Shown here: in pieces, positions 60,365 through 64,000 of the stretch
Layout of the letters: each line of letters begins with the position of its first letter
Position numbering within the stretch: the stretch's first letter is position 1
Source of the DNA: Paracrocinitomix sp040880585
GTDB taxonomy: Bacteria; Bacteroidota; Bacteroidia; Flavobacteriales_D; Crocinitomicaceae
Direction: 5' to 3'
Length of the DNA: 64,000 nucleotides
NCBI GenBank assembly: GCA_040880585.1
Contig: JBBDID010000052.1
Span: 1 to 64,000, forward strand
Notes under the pieces: generated by a model
What the model saw: only the letters and a program-made list of their open reading frames with translations
The model's database searches: none
Told to the model about the DNA's origin: nothing
Position numbers and translations under genes: made by a program

Positions 60365-61864
60365 TCAATACCAAGTTTTGTAAGTTCCTGATCTAATAGC
60401 CTCTCTGCAATCCCTGATTCTCTCGTATACATATCTATTTTCTGAGTAAATTGCCAGTAATCCTCGGTTATCATAAAATCTTTGAATTCTATTGGTATAT
60501 TTTTGTATTTCAGTATCTCCTTCTCTATTAACTTTTCCAGATATGTATTGCCTAAGTTGATCAATTCTTTCTCCAAACTTTTTGATATTTCCTTCTTCTC
60601 CTTCAATGCTTTCCTCAATCCGTCTAACTCTTTCTTGAAATTCTTTTCGAATATTTGATTCAAGTCCTTCTTGTTCTGATCTAACAATTGATAACTCTTG
60701 TTCAGCTCTTCTGATATTTCCGTCCAGTCTTTCTGATTCCTCTCTAATTTCTGAAGCTCTGGTTTCAAAATCGAATTCACTTTTTCCTTCAAGCTGATAA
60801 TCTTCTTGGATTTGGATGTCAAGAGATTCTTCTTCAATTCCAAGTTCTTCCTTCTTGCTAAAATATCTTTCTTCCAACTCTGCGTACTTTCCTTCAACGA
60901 TTTTTCTTTCTGAGTCAAATCTTTCTTGCTCCTTTCCAAATTCGTATTTGATATCGTCCTCAATTTGTGCTTGTAATTTTTGCAGTTCGATTCCAGTTCT
61001 TTCTGCATTTCCCTTAGTTCTTCGTAAGTCTCCTCCAATTCGAGATTCAATTTCTCGGTATTGTTTTGATTCATAACATCTTCTAATTCCTCGTATAAGA
61101 TTTCCAATTTCCGCCGCCCTGCAGGCGTAAGTTTCCTCAAAAAATCTTCTTTGCTGTTCATCAATTTCAATCGATTGCTCAGAATTTCTTCTGGAAGGAC
61201 GTATGTATTCTGTTGTTGCTTCATCTCTATTATAAATCCATTTAGTATTTGTTGTTGTATTTAAAGCATATATTATGTTTTCAGGTGAATCTTTAGGTAC
61301 CTTTATTTGTATAGTATTGATCCCTAGCCTTCGGAGTTTTGCTTTTTTTTCTTCTGATAATTTGTGACTAGCTACTAACTCAATAAGCAAATCAGGCTTG
61401 CCATCTAAAAAGAATGCTACGTCTGCTCTTATCAAGAGATTTTTTTCTTCAACTTTGTGCCCACTTCCCCACTTCACATCCCCATTTTCATCTTCAAATA
61501 CAACCAATTCTCGTTTGACCACATTAGATTCATACCATTGGGAATTAGAAATTAGCATTGGAGGATCATTATCAGCTAATGAAAACTTAATGACCGTCGG
61601 AACCTTTATACGTTTTTCGATTAATAAATGCTCTTGTGCTAATCTATGTCTGTGATCTTGATCCCGGTATGTACATCTATTCTTGCGCTTAACGTCTTTA
61701 ACATCATGTCTGAAGTAAGATCTGTATACCTTTCTCTTGACTGCCTGCATGGGTTTTTTACATCCCATACAGTAATACCCTTTAGCTCCACTCTCAACAT
61801 CTTCTATGTAAAGAGGTTTGCCATCCTTATCTTGAGCATAGCTATTTTGAATATGTTCTTCCAA
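60365..61864 (-). CDS. CoiA-like protein with long coiled coil
   Basis: The product has 499 residues. N-terminal zinc-ribbon-like part GYYCMGCKKPMQAVKR and YRSYFRHDVKD, then HRHRLAQEHLLIEKRI, and RADVAFFLDGKPDLLIELVA, which parallels the nuclease-like core of CoiA-type competence proteins (Asp...Glu-x-x-x-S). Residues about 230-460 are a Glu/Arg-rich coiled coil, and the end (FYDNRGLLAIYSENRYVYER) is globular. It is convergent with the RT gene (stops 65 nt apart). A 300-codon open frame (60322-61224) lies within it on the same strand, which I judge to be a shadow. A nucleic-acid-processing or structural role in the island is inference. Confidence 0.7.
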   Translation of the reverse strand: MEEHIQNSYAQDKDGKPLYIEDVESGAKGYYCMGCKKPMQAVKRKVYRSYFRHDVKDVKRKNRCTYRDQDHRHRLAQEHLLIEKRIKVPTVIKFSLADNDPPMLISNSQWYESNVVKRELVVFEDENGDVKWGSGHKVEEKNLLIRADVAFFLDGKPDLLIELVASHKLSEEKKAKLRRLGINTIQIKVPKDSPENIIYALNTTTNTKWIYNRDEATTEYIRPSRRNSEQSIEIDEQQRRFFEETYACRAAEIGNLIRGIRRCYESKQYREIESRIGGDLRRTKGNAERTGIELQKLQAQIEDDIKYEFGKEQERFDSERKIVEGKYAELEERYFSKKEELGIEEESLDIQIQEDYQLEGKSEFDFETRASEIREESERLDGNIRRAEQELSIVRSEQEGLESNIRKEFQERVRRIEESIEGEEGNIKKFGERIDQLRQYISGKVNREGDTEIQKYTNRIQRFYDNRGLLAIYSENRYVYERIRDCREAIRSGTYKTWY

Positions 61865-62005
61865 TGAGAGAGATTTTTTTCTAAAATTTAATATTAACTC
61901 AACAAAATTACAAAAACAGCAACAACAAATGGTAATTGTAAACTAGGTAGCTATGCACAATATGATTAAAATATAAACAATTAATGACTAAAAAATAGTC
62001 AGAGC

Positions 62006-64000
62006 CTATAACCCCTCCACAATCCCAATCTCCTCCTCCGTCAAGCCATACAACTCATACACCATTTTATCAATCTCTTTATCAGTTTTATCAATCTCAG
62101 CTTTCAATTTCAAAGCCTCTGTCTTTTTGGCCTCAAACAGCTCCATCCATTCCATTTCATCTGTTTTGGATAATTTCTCTCCATCTGCTTTTTTGATAGC
62201 TTTATTTAATTCTTTGATAAAAACTCCAAAATCAATAGAGGACCAACCTTCTAACTTTTTACCAAGGGAGTGGATTTTAAAATAGTGTTTTAGATAATTA
62301 CAAAACTTTTTTTCTAAACTGAAACTGAACCTTTCAAGTTCTAGTCTTTTAGCTGATATCTTCTCTAAATTTGAGCCATTTTTAATTTTTAAAGAAATAG
62401 GGAAATCTTTAAAGTGTTGAAGCTTTACTTTTGGAAACAAATCATCAAACTCAGAATATTTATATCTAAAATAAAATGACATTGCGCCAGAATTTAGAAT
62501 TGCCAGAGTTTCAAGAGGATTAAATTTTTCAACATCTAAAAATCGTGCTATAAAAACAGATTGGTCGATTATAAATTGATCTTCAATATATGTAGCTATT
62601 AGTCGTTTAGATGGAATCTGTCTTAGTATTAGTCTTTTTCCTTCAAAGAATTTTGGCTCTCTAGGTTCTGCTAACCACTTTCCATAACTAATATAGCTAT
62701 CGTTATTCCATGTTATTTTCCAACGATTTACATTCTTTCCTCTCAAGTAAGGAACAAATGTCTCATCAACTTTTGTTTCAGATTGATAAGGATCTTTGGA
62801 TATAAACTCTTTGGTATGTCCTACGCGTTTGTGATAAACACCCACACCTCTGCCAATTTCAGTGAAACTAGACAGTGGCACTACGTTCTTTTTGAATTTA
62901 GATAGAATTGACTTGATCTCTTTTGAGGCAGATACGTTAATTGAATAACCATCATTATTTTGCCATTCTAATTGATTTTCAGTCCCAATATCATTAAATT
63001 CTTGATTATGACACACTTTTAATTTTGTTTCAGTCTCCTGTTGTAAGTCGGAATAAGTAACAATGACAGTATCAACATTTGCATCTGCGAATGTTTCTGT
63101 AGGCATAGTTACAATTTCTTTCAAATGTGCACTTGATAATAAAAATTTTCTAACTTCCTTCAAAAATAGATTATTCAACCAAGCATTAGGGATAATGATC
63201 GAGACTAAACCATTTTTGGCATTAATTTCAAGCATTCGTTCCATGAATAAAATGTACAGATCAATTTGGTAAACTGCTGTTTTGTATTTCTTATTAAGAA
63301 ATTCTTTAACTGGTTGCGTGAAATTGTCTCCTTTGCTACTAACATAAGGCGGATTCCCAATCACCACATCAAAACCACCTTTATATTCGGTACGGAGGGC
63401 GTGGTCGTAGGTGCAGACAAAATTTTCTATCGTTGAGTTCAATTTTTTGTTGTTGGGTAAGCCGTGTTTATCCCGGTTTTTTTGTATGTACTCTACGGTA
63501 TTCCATAGTTGCTTATCATCTTTTATAGGTTTATTGCCAAATTTTTGTGTCCATAGCGAGTTATAGTTTTTCTTTTCTTCTTTTGTCAAGGGGACGTGTC
63601 CCCTTGTTGTAATACCTATAGCAGTATTGTATTCTTTAGCTGTTATACCTTTTATCTTTCCTACGATTTTCGTTACTTCTTCTTCATCACATACCAGTAG
63701 CAGGTGTAGGTGGTCGCCGCAGATGTTGTATGCCATTACATTTAGATCATCTTCTTTTACTATTTGGGCAATGGTGTTGGTTATTAGTATTTCATCTTCT
63801 GTCTCTAACCATATAGGTTGTGCTTTAGGTCGTTGTCCATTATCACGTTTTAGACGTACTTTATGGTCGATCATTCGCTGTGAGGTTCGGCTATCATGTG
63901 TGGCTGTGGTAATGTGAAATGCCTTTTTGTTTTTTTCTTCAAAAACAGCCGGAAACTCTTTTTGCCAGTTAAACGCCTTCTCTCCTGCAATTTTGGGGTC
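62006..64000 (-). CDS. Type IIG R-M enzyme with inserted Y1-like domain (partial)
   Basis: The frame is open from the window edge (64000) to its stop at 62006, about 664 residues, so the 5' part is outside the window. The first residues, AFNWQKEFPAVFEE, are the segment that normally precedes motif IV of Eco57I-type enzymes. Instead of continuing, about 150 residues with Y1-transposase features follow (FHITTATHDSRTS, YNICGDHLHLLLV with an HxH motif), then KGGFDVVIGNPPYVSSKGD, the methyltransferase motif IV (NPPY). The C-terminus has a TaqI-like specificity region (IGRGVGVYHKRV, FVPYLRGKNVNRW, KRLILRQIPSKRLIATY) and a helical end. It should methylate and cut DNA by itself. Confidence 0.82.
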   Translation of the reverse strand, partial: DPKIAGEKAFNWQKEFPAVFEEKNKKAFHITTATHDSRTSQRMIDHKVRLKRDNGQRPKAQPIWLETEDEILITNTIAQIVKEDDLNVMAYNICGDHLHLLLVCDEEEVTKIVGKIKGITAKEYNTAIGITTRGHVPLTKEEKKNYNSLWTQKFGNKPIKDDKQLWNTVEYIQKNRDKHGLPNNKKLNSTIENFVCTYDHALRTEYKGGFDVVIGNPPYVSSKGDNFTQPVKEFLNKKYKTAVYQIDLYILFMERMLEINAKNGLVSIIIPNAWLNNLFLKEVRKFLLSSAHLKEIVTMPTETFADANVDTVIVTYSDLQQETETKLKVCHNQEFNDIGTENQLEWQNNDGYSINVSASKEIKSILSKFKKNVVPLSSFTEIGRGVGVYHKRVGHTKEFISKDPYQSETKVDETFVPYLRGKNVNRWKITWNNDSYISYGKWLAEPREPKFFEGKRLILRQIPSKRLIATYIEDQFIIDQSVFIARFLDVEKFNPLETLAILNSGAMSFYFRYKYSEFDDLFPKVKLQHFKDFPISLKIKNGSNLEKISAKRLELERFSFSLEKKFCNYLKHYFKIHSLGKKLEGWSSIDFGVFIKELNKAIKKADGEKLSKTDEMEWMELFEAKKTEALKLKAEIDKTDKEIDKMVYELYGLTEEEIGIVEGL

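Overview
The window is chromosomal DNA of a Bacteroidota bacterium, most like Flavobacteriia or Sphingobacteriia. Evidence: AT-rich coding sequence, proteins with type IX secretion C-terminal domains (a subtilase and a CHU_C / gliding-type protein), a TonB-dependent receptor with a carboxypeptidase-like N-terminal domain, LytS/LytTR signalling, many short lipoproteins, TAnnTTTG-like -7 boxes and REP/RAYT elements. No rRNA, tRNA or CRISPR array was seen.

Layout. (1) 1-2700: accessory DNA with two REP families. One surrounds an intact REP-associated transposase (RAYT), the other a decayed RAYT relic. (2) 2716-12552: a seven-gene minus-strand operon (class III aminotransferase, nitrilase-type hydrolase, VOC protein, Orn/Lys/Arg-type decarboxylase, ATP-grasp ligase, C45/acyltransferase-like hydrolase, succinate-semialdehyde-type dehydrogenase), which reads as an amine/GABA pathway. 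(3) 12799-23081: two LytTR regulators, a receiver-SpoIIE phosphatase, two LytS-type multi-PAS kinases and a secreted subtilase. (4) 23165-36715: a TonB-dependent receptor, then a long plus-strand run with both topoisomerase IV subunits (parE, parC) and envelope proteins.

(5) 36800-47100: an integron-like accessory block. Read on the minus strand it has a tyrosine recombinase, a GTTGGGC core site, an R-M system in antisense, then three attC-like folded sites separating two lipoprotein genes, a Fic gene and a DUF4143 ATPase. An ORF-less group II intron and the tail of a second one sit antisense at the 3' ends of the Fic and ATPase genes. (6) 47590-53470: an FMN reductase / pirin operon, small lipoproteins and an exported WD40-caspase protein.

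(7) 53650-64000: a defence-type island with a RelE/ParE-like toxin pair, a SocA/DUF4065-like-DUF488 gene with a partner, a WYL-like protein, a DRT2-like reverse transcriptase, a CoiA-like coiled-coil protein, and a type IIG R-M enzyme (running off the right edge) that has a Y1-transposase-like domain inserted in it.

The strongest novel signal is 58341-60299. The gene-free stretch before the reverse transcriptase folds into a structured RNA closed by a perfectly placed end-to-end helix, followed by a T7 tract abutting the RT start codon. The antisense strand of that RNA is free of stop codons for about 101 codons. This is the architecture expected of a DRT2-type defence system whose ncRNA is copied into concatemeric cDNA.
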